A stretch of 64,000 nt of DNA from Candidatus Schekmanbacteria bacterium. GTDB lineage: Bacteria; Schekmanbacteria; GWA2-38-11; J061. Under the pieces are notes generated by a model that ran no database searches, was not told the DNA's origin, and was given only the letters and a program-made list of their open reading frames with translations. The position numbers and the translations under genes were made by a program. The stretch's first letter is position 1; the number at the start of each line of letters is the position of its first letter. The stretch is taken from NCBI GenBank assembly GCA_016219965.1, contig JACRJM010000002.1, positions 112,233 through 176,232 on the forward strand. Reading direction: 5' to 3'. Of the stretch, positions 42,788 to 51,883 are shown in pieces.

Positions 42788-45706
42788 TTGAAGTACATAG
42801 ATATCAATACGCCTTTTCTTCCGTCTCTTTCTCAATATATCCTCAAAGAGCATGGCAGTGAACTGCCGGACCTTTCCAGCGTTCTCATGGTTTTCCCTAC
42901 CGGCAGAAGTGGGCTCTATTTCAGGAGACTCCTACTTCAAAAATCAGGGAGTGACGCAATGTTCCCTCCTGCCATAGAGGATATAAATAGTTTCATCTCA
43001 TCTCTTTACATGGAGCGCGGCGAGAAACTAGAAGCCGGAAAGCTGAGGAGACTCCTTATTCTCAAAGAGGCTGTAAGCATGGTTAAAGATGAGGCTTCAG
43101 GGCTTTTCAGGGGAAGAGAAGGAGAGCTTTTAAGAAATTTCATTGATTTTGCTGGCTATGGGATGAAGTTGTTGCGGTTCTTCGATGAGCTTAAAGAAGA
43201 AGGTGTGAGATTCGAGCTTCTTTCCCGTCGGGGGCTCTATACTGACTACGAGGGGCATATACAAGTTCTAAAGAAGATTTATGATTCCTATAATATGCTC
43301 CTTGCGAAAGAGGGGCTTATAGACAGACCGGAAATGCTTAACTTTGCAGTGGAAAATTTCAATGAGACATGGCTCTCATCTTACCAAAAAGTTTATTTCT
43401 GCGGATTCTTTGCTTTAACTCAACTTCAAACAGGGCTTTTAAAGAAAGTAATAGAGTCCGGGAAGGGCGAGCTTATTCTTCATACTGATTTGGCAGAATT
43501 GAAAAAAAATTCCGGAGAATCAGTCTTTATCCATCACAAGCATATCATTGACAGCCTTTATCCTGATGGCTTGAATAATAGCTTGAATAATGATGATTTG
43601 ATTGATGGAGAACGTACGGAACGATTTATCGAGCCTCAGGTCAAATGTCTTCGCAATGACATTGAACAGGTTTCATTCATACTTGAATCAATCTCCGAAG
43701 CCTGTAAAGCAAATATAAAACCAAACAGGATTGCCGTGATAATGCCTGATGAGAATCTTTCACGGCTTCTTGTAGAAGCTCTGGATAATCGGAATATTAA
43801 ATATAACCTTACTGTCGGTTATCCTCTGCGTGAGACAGCTCTTTACAGTTTCTTTTCCATACTTTCAGATCTTATCTCAGGAGGCTTCTATTACAGGGAT
43901 TTTATTTCACTCCTAAGCCATCCATTTATCAAGGGAGGAAACTTCAATGGCATCAGCGGGCAGGAAATCGTCTATCCTGTAATGGAGACAGTAAGAAAAA
44001 GAAACTATGTTTATATTGATGTTGATGGAATGGAGTTTAAGAATGACTGCGACATCTATGCGTCAAAGCGCGAGGGCGGCTCAGCAAATGCTGTGGAAGG
44101 ATTGCTCCGGTTCATCTCGGAAATAAAAAAGGAATTCAATGCCGTCAATACTATTGAAGAGCTGGCAGGATATTTTACTTTTCTCATAAAGAATATATTT
44201 TTCAAATATGGAATTGATGGACGTGCACAGCATCCTTTCTTCAGAGAGAGCATAGAAAAAACAGAGGAATCCATTGGAGAGCTTCTCACTCTTTCCGCAT
44301 TTATAAAAGAATTCTCTTCATCTTATGAAAAAACTGATGAGAAGAGAGATGAAAAGACAGGGTTTGTGAGACTTTTTCTAAAAGACCTTGCAGCGCGTCA
44401 CATCACAGTTACTGCCGGAAGCCCATTTTCAGGTGTGCAGATAATGGGTGTCATTGAATCTATGAATCTTGATTTTGATGCCATAATAATGCCCTCCATG
44501 AATGAAGGAGTATTTCCTGCGGCAAGCTCTAAGGACCTTTTCCTCAACACTGTTATCAGAGATGAAGTAGGACTTCCAACCTACAGGGAGAGGGAATCGC
44601 TCTATGGGCTCTACTTTAAGAGCGCAGTAAGTTCGGCACGAGGGATTTTTATCTCCTATCTCAGGGAAGAGGAAGAGTCAAAGAACCTTCCGAGCCGCTT
44701 CATAGAGAAAGAGAAGTTCAGGACCGGTGTGCTTGGAATGAATGAACCAGACCAGCAGTTTAACTTTTTTTTCAATCAGTCAGAGATAAAGCGGAAAAAT
44801 CTGCCTGAAAGGGAAATCAGGAAGACGCCTCAAATCATGAGAATAATGCTGGAGACCGCCATAACTCAGGGTGTTTTGAAGGATTATATAGAGTGCCCCT
44901 ACCGGTTTTATCTCAGGCGGGTTCTGAGGATAAAGGAGAGGGATGCGGTTAGCGAAGAATTTGAGGGATTGAAGATAGGCACGATAGTCCACAGTGCTCT
45001 TCGTGATTTTGTAAAAGAGATGTATAGGCTCGAGAATCTGAAGCGAGGCGAAGATGAACTCTGGAAGATTTTTGAAAGCAAACTTAACGATGCTTTCATT
45101 AAAGAGCATCCGTCCGGGTTTGATGAGATTTTAGGATTCAGGGCTCTCAAGGATTCATTGTCGTATTTTCTGGATAATGAAATCACAAGAAGAGATGAAG
45201 GGTGGAGAACTGAGGAAAAATACCTTGAGATGAAATGCGACACGCTTTTCAATCTTGGCGATGGAAGAAAGGTAAAGCTTGCCGGCACCATAGACAGGAT
45301 AGATGTTAAGGATGATAGATTTTTAATCATTGACTACAAGACAGGGAAAACACCGACTTCTGCGAACATATTTAAATTTGAGAAGAACCCGTCGGAGCTT
45401 CAATTGCCGCTTTACACATTCATATTCTCTGACAAGAACTCTATTCCGTTGAGCGCTATTGCGGGAATGGCTTACTATGATTTGAAGGAGAGCTTTGATC
45501 TGAAGCTCATACTAAGCCGGGATAATGTGAAGGATAAAATGGATGATAAGATGGAGGGTTTCATAAATTACCTAAGGGGGAAACTTGGTGAGATGTTTGA
45601 TGACGAGCGCCCGTTTGTCCACACTACAGATTACAGCAACTGCGAATACTGTCCATTTCCGTCAGTCTGCCGCATAGAAGAAATAACAAGGCGGGGAGTT
45701 AAATAA
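42788..45706 (+). CDS. AddB-like nuclease subunit (PD-(D/E)XK, Fe-S type)
   Basis: The 972-residue protein has an inactivated helicase region starting VFPTGRSGLYFRRLLLQ and containing PFSGVQIMGVIESMNLDFDA (about 547-566). A C-terminal nuclease domain has IIDYKTGK near residue 847. Cysteines at CPYRFYLRR near 702 and NCEYCPFPSVC near 950 match the iron-sulfur-cluster cysteines of AddB. AddAB processes double-strand ends and makes recombination-ready 3' tails. The N-terminal wording resembles the divergent AddB-like group more than Bacillus AddB. The start is TTG at 42788, with GAGG upstream. The AddA-like gene starts one base after the stop, so this is a two-gene operon. Confidence 0.82.
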   Translation: MKYIDINTPFLPSLSQYILKEHGSELPDLSSVLMVFPTGRSGLYFRRLLLQKSGSDAMFPPAIEDINSFISSLYMERGEKLEAGKLRRLLILKEAVSMVKDEASGLFRGREGELLRNFIDFAGYGMKLLRFFDELKEEGVRFELLSRRGLYTDYEGHIQVLKKIYDSYNMLLAKEGLIDRPEMLNFAVENFNETWLSSYQKVYFCGFFALTQLQTGLLKKVIESGKGELILHTDLAELKKNSGESVFIHHKHIIDSLYPDGLNNSLNNDDLIDGERTERFIEPQVKCLRNDIEQVSFILESISEACKANIKPNRIAVIMPDENLSRLLVEALDNRNIKYNLTVGYPLRETALYSFFSILSDLISGGFYYRDFISLLSHPFIKGGNFNGISGQEIVYPVMETVRKRNYVYIDVDGMEFKNDCDIYASKREGGSANAVEGLLRFISEIKKEFNAVNTIEELAGYFTFLIKNIFFKYGIDGRAQHPFFRESIEKTEESIGELLTLSAFIKEFSSSYEKTDEKRDEKTGFVRLFLKDLAARHITVTAGSPFSGVQIMGVIESMNLDFDAIIMPSMNEGVFPAASSKDLFLNTVIRDEVGLPTYRERESLYGLYFKSAVSSARGIFISYLREEEESKNLPSRFIEKEKFRTGVLGMNEPDQQFNFFFNQSEIKRKNLPEREIRKTPQIMRIMLETAITQGVLKDYIECPYRFYLRRVLRIKERDAVSEEFEGLKIGTIVHSALRDFVKEMYRLENLKRGEDELWKIFESKLNDAFIKEHPSGFDEILGFRALKDSLSYFLDNEITRRDEGWRTEEKYLEMKCDTLFNLGDGRKVKLAGTIDRIDVKDDRFLIIDYKTGKTPTSANIFKFEKNPSELQLPLYTFIFSDKNSIPLSAIAGMAYYDLKESFDLKLILSRDNVKDKMDDKMEGFINYLRGKLGEMFDDERPFVHTTDYSNCEYCPFPSVCRIEEITRRGVK

Positions 45707-45707
45707 A

Positions 45708-48700
45708 ATGAGAATTGAAGAATCATGGAAGCCTTCAGTTAACGCCGCACTTTCAGCCTCGGCTGGTGCAGGGAAAACGTATAATCTTACAGCGCGTCTT
45801 ATAGTTATACTTTTAAAAGAGATAAACAATGACCTGAGGAGCGTCTTCGCAGTCACATTTACCAATAAAGCCACCCTTGAGATGAAGGAAAAACTCTTAA
45901 AGAGATTAAGGGGGCTTGCCAATCTAAATACAATGAGCGCTGAAGATGAGAAGAATGAGAAGATAGATGAACTTGCCGGCATAGTTTCCGGGGGAGACAG
46001 AAGGAAACTTCAGGAGCTTGCCGGGAAAGCCTATGACAGGTTAGTCGCAAATCTTTCAGACCTCAATGTAAGCACGATCCATAGTTTTCTTTCAGGCATA
46101 GTTTCTCTTTTCCCATTCGAGATAGGGATTGACCCTGATACATCGGTGATTGATGAGGCAGAGGCTAAATACCTTCAACAACTTGCACTCGATGAGTTCT
46201 TTGAGAAAGCAAAAAATGATGAAGAGCATTGCCGGAATATAATGGATGCCTATTACGAACTCCACACCGGAAGTCTGGATGTAAGGAAAATAATCTCCGG
46301 CAATATGCTGGAATTCCTTGAGAAGTCCTGCGAGATTGGAAATACTTTCCGCTGTGATGAGCTTAAAAAGAAACTTTTAGAAGAGAGGGCAGGTTTTAAA
46401 AAGCTTGAATCCACTTTCATGGCTGTCATGAATAAAAATCTCGGGGAGATTTGCAGGATTATCAAGGAGCATGAGGAGGAAAACAACAACATATTAAGTT
46501 CACTCAGGAAATTTGAAAGCTTTCTCAACAGACCTAATATCAGAAATTTTAATAAGTATGTGGGTGAAGTACTTTCAAAATATGAGTCTTTAGAAGACCA
46601 CAGGTATTTTAAATCATTCTTCAAAAAAATTGGCGGGCTGGATTGCACAGATGCCAGACAAATGGAAATCTCCTATGGCAATATTCAAAAATATTTCAGG
46701 AATGAATTTAAAGCTCTTGCAGAGTCCTACAATAGTATCATTGTAAACGCCTTTCTTTCACTCTTCCTAGATTATGTAAGCATCTATTCTGAAATCAAAA
46801 GAAGGGAAGGGTGTCTTGATTTCTCTGACCTTGAACGGCATGCCTTCAGTCTTCTTTCAGGCAATGCTTTTGATACAGAATATTTCTATTACAGGATAGA
46901 CACGCGCATAAAGCATCTTCTCATCGATGAGTTTCAGGATACGAACGTAATACAGTGGAAAGTATTAAAACCACTTGTTGAAGAGATTGTTGCAGGCTGC
47001 GGTGTGCACGACAGCCCGGGAAGTTTCTTTTATGTAGGAGACAAGAAACAGGCAATATACAGGTTCCGCGGGGGAGAAAGCGGGCTCTTTGATTTGGCTA
47101 TGAGCGAGATAAGGGATGTCCATCCTTTTCTGTTAGATGAGAACAGGCGGAGCGGACATGAAATAGTAGAATGGGTAAACCGTATCTTCAAAGAGATAAT
47201 GCCTCAATATCAAAGACAGGTGCCTGTGCCTGAAGGAGGCTATGTTGAGCTTGACCTGATAGAAAAAAAAGAAGGAAGCAATAATAACAATGATAAGTTA
47301 TTTTGCACGAGAACCTCGGAAATAGTTAAATCCCTTGCTGATAGAGGATTAAGTTACTCGAATATCGCAGTTCTTGGCAGAACAAAAAAGCATTTAACAA
47401 GCATAGAAGAAGAGTTTAAAAAAGAGAATATTCCCTATAGAAGCGAGACAAGCTCCAGACTGCTTAAAGCTTTTGAAGTAAGCGATGTAGTTAATCTCCT
47501 CCATTTTCTAAATGACCCTGAAGACGACATAGCCCTTGCATCAGCACTTAAGTCTCCACTTTTCAGATTAACGGCAGAGAAGATAAACATTGCCGCCATG
47601 CACGCGGGGAAAACGCTTTATCTTAAATTCAAAAATAGCGGTAAAAGCGAAGCTGCCGAAAAGCTCGGCAATCTTCTTTCTAAGGTAGGATTCCTCACTC
47701 CTCTTTCACTTTTAAACCGCATTTATGTAGAATTCTCCCTACCATATTTATACGCCGATGTTCCCGGAGCTTCCGAGAACCTCCTGCGTCTGCTCGATGA
47801 ATCACATGTTTTTCAGAAAGAACATAACGGGGACATCTCCTGTTTTATCGAGTATCTTGAAAGACGTGATGAAGCTTTAAAGCAGGAAGCTGCAGAGGGG
47901 GAGGGGGAAGGGAAAGTTAACATTCTTACCGTACATAAATCAAAGGGGCTTGAGTATCATACTGTCATCATTCCTTTTGCTGATGATGACATTAATCTTT
48001 CTATCAACAAAACTCCTTTCATATTTGTAAATGATGAAGATTTTTCACTTAGAAGTATTGTGAAAACTCCTACCAAAATAGAAATAGATGCTTCGCAAAG
48101 CCTTAAAGAAGTTTTCAATGATGAGTCTGCAAAGGTTATAAAAGATGAGCTTAACCTTCTGTATGTGGCATTGACCAGGGCAAAGAAAAATCTTTATGTT
48201 ATGGGAAGCATTAAAATAGCCTCGAAAGATAGCAACACACATGAAAAAGGAGAATTAAAGGACACATGGTTTAACTGGATTGCGAAAGGGCTTGGATTGG
48301 AGGCTTCTGAATCTACAGGCAATGGAGAAAGTTTTATTCCTCTTTACCAAAGCGGCAAGGAAAACCTTGAAGGAGAAGATAGCGGGAGTAAAGCAAATAG
48401 CAGAAAAACTAAGATATTACCTGAGCTTCAATTTCCTTCGGGGGAAGAATACGGGCAGGGGGATGACATCTCACCATCAAAACCCTCAAACGACGAAGAG
48501 CAAGATTTTGACTGGAATGAATACCACTTCTCCGGCAGGCGAAAGAAGCAGGCGATGGGAGAGCTGATTCATCTGGCTTTAAGCAGGATTGGACTTCTGT
48601 CTCACGGCGCAGATATTGAGAAAGTTGTAGAAGACGCTGTGAGCTTTACAATGAGAGGTTCTACTAAATTAGGTGGCATAACCGGTTTTTCTTTTGATGA

Positions 48701-49088
48701 TATTTCAAAGGAGATGTCCCGGAGTATAAAGGAGCTTCTTCTTGACAGAGAGCTTGAAGGGATATTTTATACTTCCCGCGGCAGGATAGCTAAACTTGAA
48801 GCTCCGGTATATTCGAAATCTAAGGGTAAGGATTTTGTAGGCGGCATAATGGACAGGGTCATCATAGAGCCTGATGAGATTAAAGTCATAGATTACAAAT
48901 GGACCCAGCCTGACTTGAATAACTTGAATAAAATGACTGACAGCGCAATTGCTGAGATAATTGAAAGATACAGAAAACAGCTTGACTATTACAGGAAATC
49001 GCTTGAAAGTATTTTCAGCAGAAAGAGAGTAAAATCATATCTTCTTCTAATTGGTGCACCGCAAGGGAGAAGACTTGTTGAGGTATGA
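45708..49088 (+). CDS. AddA-like UvrD/REP helicase with C-terminal nuclease domain
   Basis: The 1126-residue protein has the superfamily-1 motifs: Walker A SASAGAGKTYNL near residue 18, motif Ia AVTFTNKATLEMKEK near 47, motif II LLIDEFQDTN near 403, motif III FYVGDKKQAIYRFRGG near 445, and motif VI LLYVALTRAKKNL near 818. A nuclease domain follows with GGIMDRVI and VIDYKW near 1045-1063. Together with the AddB-like partner it should unwind and trim DNA ends for recombination. The linker between helicase and nuclease (about 865-935) is acidic and low in complexity. Confidence 0.85.
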   Translation: MRIEESWKPSVNAALSASAGAGKTYNLTARLIVILLKEINNDLRSVFAVTFTNKATLEMKEKLLKRLRGLANLNTMSAEDEKNEKIDELAGIVSGGDRRKLQELAGKAYDRLVANLSDLNVSTIHSFLSGIVSLFPFEIGIDPDTSVIDEAEAKYLQQLALDEFFEKAKNDEEHCRNIMDAYYELHTGSLDVRKIISGNMLEFLEKSCEIGNTFRCDELKKKLLEERAGFKKLESTFMAVMNKNLGEICRIIKEHEEENNNILSSLRKFESFLNRPNIRNFNKYVGEVLSKYESLEDHRYFKSFFKKIGGLDCTDARQMEISYGNIQKYFRNEFKALAESYNSIIVNAFLSLFLDYVSIYSEIKRREGCLDFSDLERHAFSLLSGNAFDTEYFYYRIDTRIKHLLIDEFQDTNVIQWKVLKPLVEEIVAGCGVHDSPGSFFYVGDKKQAIYRFRGGESGLFDLAMSEIRDVHPFLLDENRRSGHEIVEWVNRIFKEIMPQYQRQVPVPEGGYVELDLIEKKEGSNNNNDKLFCTRTSEIVKSLADRGLSYSNIAVLGRTKKHLTSIEEEFKKENIPYRSETSSRLLKAFEVSDVVNLLHFLNDPEDDIALASALKSPLFRLTAEKINIAAMHAGKTLYLKFKNSGKSEAAEKLGNLLSKVGFLTPLSLLNRIYVEFSLPYLYADVPGASENLLRLLDESHVFQKEHNGDISCFIEYLERRDEALKQEAAEGEGEGKVNILTVHKSKGLEYHTVIIPFADDDINLSINKTPFIFVNDEDFSLRSIVKTPTKIEIDASQSLKEVFNDESAKVIKDELNLLYVALTRAKKNLYVMGSIKIASKDSNTHEKGELKDTWFNWIAKGLGLEASESTGNGESFIPLYQSGKENLEGEDSGSKANSRKTKILPELQFPSGEEYGQGDDISPSKPSNDEEQDFDWNEYHFSGRRKKQAMGELIHLALSRIGLLSHGADIEKVVEDAVSFTMRGSTKLGGITGFSFDDISKEMSRSIKELLLDRELEGIFYTSRGRIAKLEAPVYSKSKGKDFVGGIMDRVIIEPDEIKVIDYKWTQPDLNNLNKMTDSAIAEIIERYRKQLDYYRKSLESIFSRKRVKSYLLLIGAPQGRRLVEV

Positions 49089-49132
49089 ATTTCTGAAAAT
49101 AAAAACCTTAAATAAATAAGGAGTAGAAAATC

Positions 49133-49654
49133 ATGGCTGATGATTTACAGGATCAAATGGAAAAAGATTTCGACAAAGTGCTTAAGCAGAAGGCAAAGAG
49201 ACTTAACAAGGAAGAGCTTGAGGCAGCTATCACTGATTTTCTTGCAAAGCATATTCTCTGCACGCTCGCCACTTGCGACAATAATGAGCCGCGTGCCACT
49301 CCAATAAGATATAGGAGCGAAGGAATGAATATATTTTTTCTCACAGAAGGAGGAGGAAAGGTCAAGAACATGCTTTCCAATCCTAAAGTGTCTGTCGGGA
49401 TACACGGCGAATACAGCGGATTTGACAGCGTCAAGGGTTTGCAGCTCTGGGGAACAGCGGAAGTGATAGAGCCCGGCGATACCGAGCGGTATAAAGCAGC
49501 ACGAAAGGCAATAAGGTCTGAGGAAAGAGAAGACCTGAAAAAACTCGGAGACCTTCCAATAAGAGACAAGCTTAAAGCTGTCAAGATAACAGTAACAAAG
49601 GCAAGGTATCTGAATATTCCGGAAGGGATACTGAATCAGGTCTGGGAAGCGTAA
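49133..49654 (+). CDS. Pyridoxamine 5'-phosphate oxidase-fold flavoprotein
   Basis: The 173-residue protein has the split-barrel FMN fold: FLAKHILCTLATCDNNEPRA near residue 38, IRYRSEGMNIFFLTEGGGK near 64, NPKVSVGIHGEY near 83 and GLQLWGTAEVIEPGD near 101. Such proteins reduce F420, heme or flavin substrates, or are uncharacterised, so the true reaction is unknown. AGGAG lies upstream of the ATG. It follows the AddA-like gene by 44 bases, but nothing shows a functional link. Confidence 0.8.
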   Translation: MADDLQDQMEKDFDKVLKQKAKRLNKEELEAAITDFLAKHILCTLATCDNNEPRATPIRYRSEGMNIFFLTEGGGKVKNMLSNPKVSVGIHGEYSGFDSVKGLQLWGTAEVIEPGDTERYKAARKAIRSEEREDLKKLGDLPIRDKLKAVKITVTKARYLNIPEGILNQVWEA

Positions 49655-49716
49655 AACTTTCCGCTATCACGTCATTTAATTATTTTATTGCGCTTCTTTT
49701 CCACCCTGTGTAAAAT

Positions 49717-49735
49717 ATGGAAATGATAATTCCAT
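49717..49735. promoter_or_regulatory. Small inverted repeat before the DUF4143 ATPase gene
   Basis: ATGGAA (49717-49722) and TTCCAT (49730-49735) are perfect arms around 7 bases. ATGGAAAT recurs at the gene start (49749), forming a direct repeat. This could be an operator or a by-product of AT-rich sequence. Confidence 0.3.
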
Positions 49736-49748
49736 TTTTGGACTTAAT

Positions 49749-50882
49749 ATGGAAATAATAAAGCGAATTTTCAAACCCGGGAAACAGAGTTTTTTTCTCC
49801 TTGGCCCAAGAGGTACAGGGAAGTCCACTCTGATAAAAAACATTTTCCCCAACACCCTTTATATAGATTTGCTCCTTCCTGATATTTTCAGAAGTTATAG
49901 TGCTCGCCCCGAAAGGCTCATAGAGATAGTTCATGCTAATACGGATAAAAAAGTTGTAGTCATAGATGAAATCCAGAAAGCCCCGCAGTTACTTGAAGTT
50001 GTGCATAGCCTGATTGAAGAGAAAAAGGATCGCCAGTTTATACTTACCGGCTCAAGCGCAAGAAAATTAAAAAAGACAGGCGTGAATCTCCTTGCCGGGC
50101 GTGTCATAATGAAACACATGCATCCGTTTGTTGCAGCGGAACTGTCAGGGAAGTTTAATCTGAACGCCGCTCTGCAAAATGGCATGATACCGGTAGTCTT
50201 AGACAGTATCAATCCCGTTGATTCTTTACATGCCTATGTTGACCTCTATATAAGGGAAGAAGTTCAGATGGAGGGGCTGACCAGGAATATAGGGAACTTT
50301 TCAAGGTTTCTGGAGGCAGTGAGTTTTTCTCACGGCTCAGTATTAAATATCAGTAATATTTCAAGAGAGTGCCATATTGAAAGGAAGGTGGTAGAAGGCT
50401 ACGTCAATATTCTGGAAGATCTGCTCCTGTCTTTCAGAATACCTGTATTTACAAGAAGAGCAAAGCGCACTGTGTCGCAGCATCCTAAATTTTATTTTTT
50501 TGATGCTGGTATCTATAACTGCCTGCGTCCGTCAGGCCCGCTTGACCGTCCGCAGGAAAAAAGCGGCGTTGCGCTTGAGGGGCTTGTCGCCCAGCATTTA
50601 AAGGCATGGATTGATTATAATCATCCCGACTGCCGGCTGTTTTTCTGGAGAACCAGTTCCGGCACGGAAATAGATTTCATCGTCTATGGCAAAGGAATAT
50701 TCTGGGCAATTGAGGTAAAGAACACAACAACTGTGCGACCAGAAGACATAAGGTCTTTAAAAACATTCGGTGATGACTATCCTGAAGCAAAAAAATTCTT
50801 TATATATCACGGCAAAGAAAAACTTAAGCGTGATGGCATTCTCATTATGCCTTGCACTGAATTCCTGATGACACTTTCGTGA
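49749..50882 (+). CDS. AAA ATPase with DUF4143 domain
   Basis: The 377-residue protein has a P-loop GPRGTGKST near residue 20, Walker B VVVIDEIQKAPQLL near 67, and FILTGSSARKLK near 100. A C-terminal DUF4143 region has FYFFDAGIYNCL near 250 and RTSSGTEIDFIV near 303, including nuclease-like acidic residues and FWAIEVKNTT. This widespread family is common in genome islands; its function is unknown. The gene looks intact. The following bases hold fragments of another family in decay. Confidence 0.88.
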   Translation: MEIIKRIFKPGKQSFFLLGPRGTGKSTLIKNIFPNTLYIDLLLPDIFRSYSARPERLIEIVHANTDKKVVVIDEIQKAPQLLEVVHSLIEEKKDRQFILTGSSARKLKKTGVNLLAGRVIMKHMHPFVAAELSGKFNLNAALQNGMIPVVLDSINPVDSLHAYVDLYIREEVQMEGLTRNIGNFSRFLEAVSFSHGSVLNISNISRECHIERKVVEGYVNILEDLLLSFRIPVFTRRAKRTVSQHPKFYFFDAGIYNCLRPSGPLDRPQEKSGVALEGLVAQHLKAWIDYNHPDCRLFFWRTSSGTEIDFIVYGKGIFWAIEVKNTTTVRPEDIRSLKTFGDDYPEAKKFFIYHGKEKLKRDGILIMPCTEFLMTLS

Positions 50883-51013
50883 TTGCTTTTTCCATTTTTG
50901 AAACAGATGACGACCGCGGGTATTTCATGGTAATGATTAGAATTCATAAGAAGGCAAATATTTCAGCACAAGCTTTGGCTGAGATAATTGGGATATCCTC
51001 AATGGATAAGTAA
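50883..51013 (+). pseudogene. Fragment of AlbA_2/RecG-like ATP-binding protein (piece 1)
   Basis: Directly after the DUF4143 stop the sequence reads IFETDDDRGYFMVMIRIHKK and then a short segment ending in a stop near 51013, with no start codon. FETDDDR-x-YF is the typical C-terminal wording of AlbA_2-domain (RecG-like) proteins. Only about 43 codons remain, so this is a relic. Confidence 0.6.
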
Positions 51014-51041
51014 GGGTTTAATAGAATAGGTTTGGATCATT

Positions 51042-51437
51042 ATGACTCAAGAAGAAATCTTTGCGGCATTATCGTGGGCTGATGAACTGGGATCAGGAGT
51101 TCGCAATATAACAAAATATATACCGCATTACGTTCATTCTTTGGCAACTCCTATTTTTCAAGAAGATGAACATTTTATGACAGAAATTCCTTTGCGTATT
51201 TTTATTTGGGGTGTCGCAGCAGACCAATTCATTATTACATACTTTAATCATATCCCTCATGAAATCGGGGCTGATTTGACGGCAAAAATGAAAAATATTC
51301 CGGTAGATTATGATATTGAATCTATGGGATACAATGTGTTTATAGAACACATTGTATTGCGCTGGATCGAAATGGGGGGTAAGTTGCCGAACTCAAGAGT
51401 CTTTGAAAATAAAGGACTTAAAGAAATAATTTCTTAA
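51042..51437 (+). pseudogene. Fragment of AlbA_2/RecG-like protein joined to unknown sequence (piece 2)
   Basis: The frame encodes 131 residues. Residues 10-50 (LSWADELGSGVRNITKYIPH, later FQEDEHFMTEIPL) match the ELGSG...KY segment and following region of AlbA_2-domain proteins. After residue 50 the sequence (RIFIWGVAADQFIITYFNHI onward) is unrelated to that family as far as I can tell. The piece is out of order with its neighbours. I call it a pseudogene, but a short expressed fusion cannot be excluded. Confidence 0.55.
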
Positions 51438-51471
51438 AAAGGGGTAAGTGCACTTCAAAAAAGGGGTAAGT
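51436..51471 (+). repeat. 14-bp direct repeats around a palindrome
   Basis: AAAAAGGGGTAAGT occurs at 51436-51449 and 51458-51471. Between and overlapping them is the palindrome AAGTGCACTT (51446-51455). Similar AAAAAGGGGT wording accompanies REP-associated transposase genes in other bacteria, from memory, but no transposase is present here. Confidence 0.5.
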
Positions 51472-51517
51472 TGTTTGATAAGCGGACAGAGTATTTTTTT
51501 CAGTTTTACTAAGTGTT

Positions 51518-51715
51518 TTGGATGCTATTTTTCTTTCGGATTTGGCCAAAAATCTTGATTACAGTAAGCGTGATAAATTTAAAGAAATGTATATCGATCC
51601 TTTGATGAAAGATGGATTACTGGCATATACTATTCCTGATAAACCAACATCATCCAAGCAGCAATATGTCATCACAGAAAAGGGGAAACGCTTTCTGGGG
51701 GGCTTTGAGATATAA
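51518..51715 (+). pseudogene. Fragment of AlbA_2/RecG-like protein, C-terminal winged helix (piece 3)
   Basis: The 65-residue frame reads LAKNLDYSKRDKFKEMYIDP, then GLLAYTIPDKPTSSKQQYVI and TEKGKRFLGG. This is the C-terminal winged-helix end of AlbA_2/RecG-like proteins. It lacks everything upstream and has no ribosome-binding site. With pieces 1 and 2 it marks one or more decayed copies of this family. Confidence 0.6.
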
Positions 51716-51772
51716 CATGAAGAAAAAAAGCAAACTCAAAATATACTTACTCGCGGAGAGATATAAAAACCT

Positions 51773-51883
51773 ATGGCAAGGATGATTCCGGCAACTATAT
51801 CGCTTCGCACAGAAAGTAAAGCTGAAGAACTGCTTTATTATTCAATGCGGGATTCCCTTCACTATCAATCCAATAAATCATGA
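51773..51883 (+). pseudogene. N-terminal fragment of a NERD-domain protein
   Basis: Thirty-six codons start MARMIPATISLRTESKAEEL, the characteristic N-terminus of NERD-type nuclease/helicase proteins, and then stop at TGA (51881-51883). The stop overlaps the start of the HNH gene (ATGA at 51880-51883). The rest of the NERD gene is missing, which suggests replacement of its body by the HNH gene. Only the first 20 residues or so are recognisable. Confidence 0.55.
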
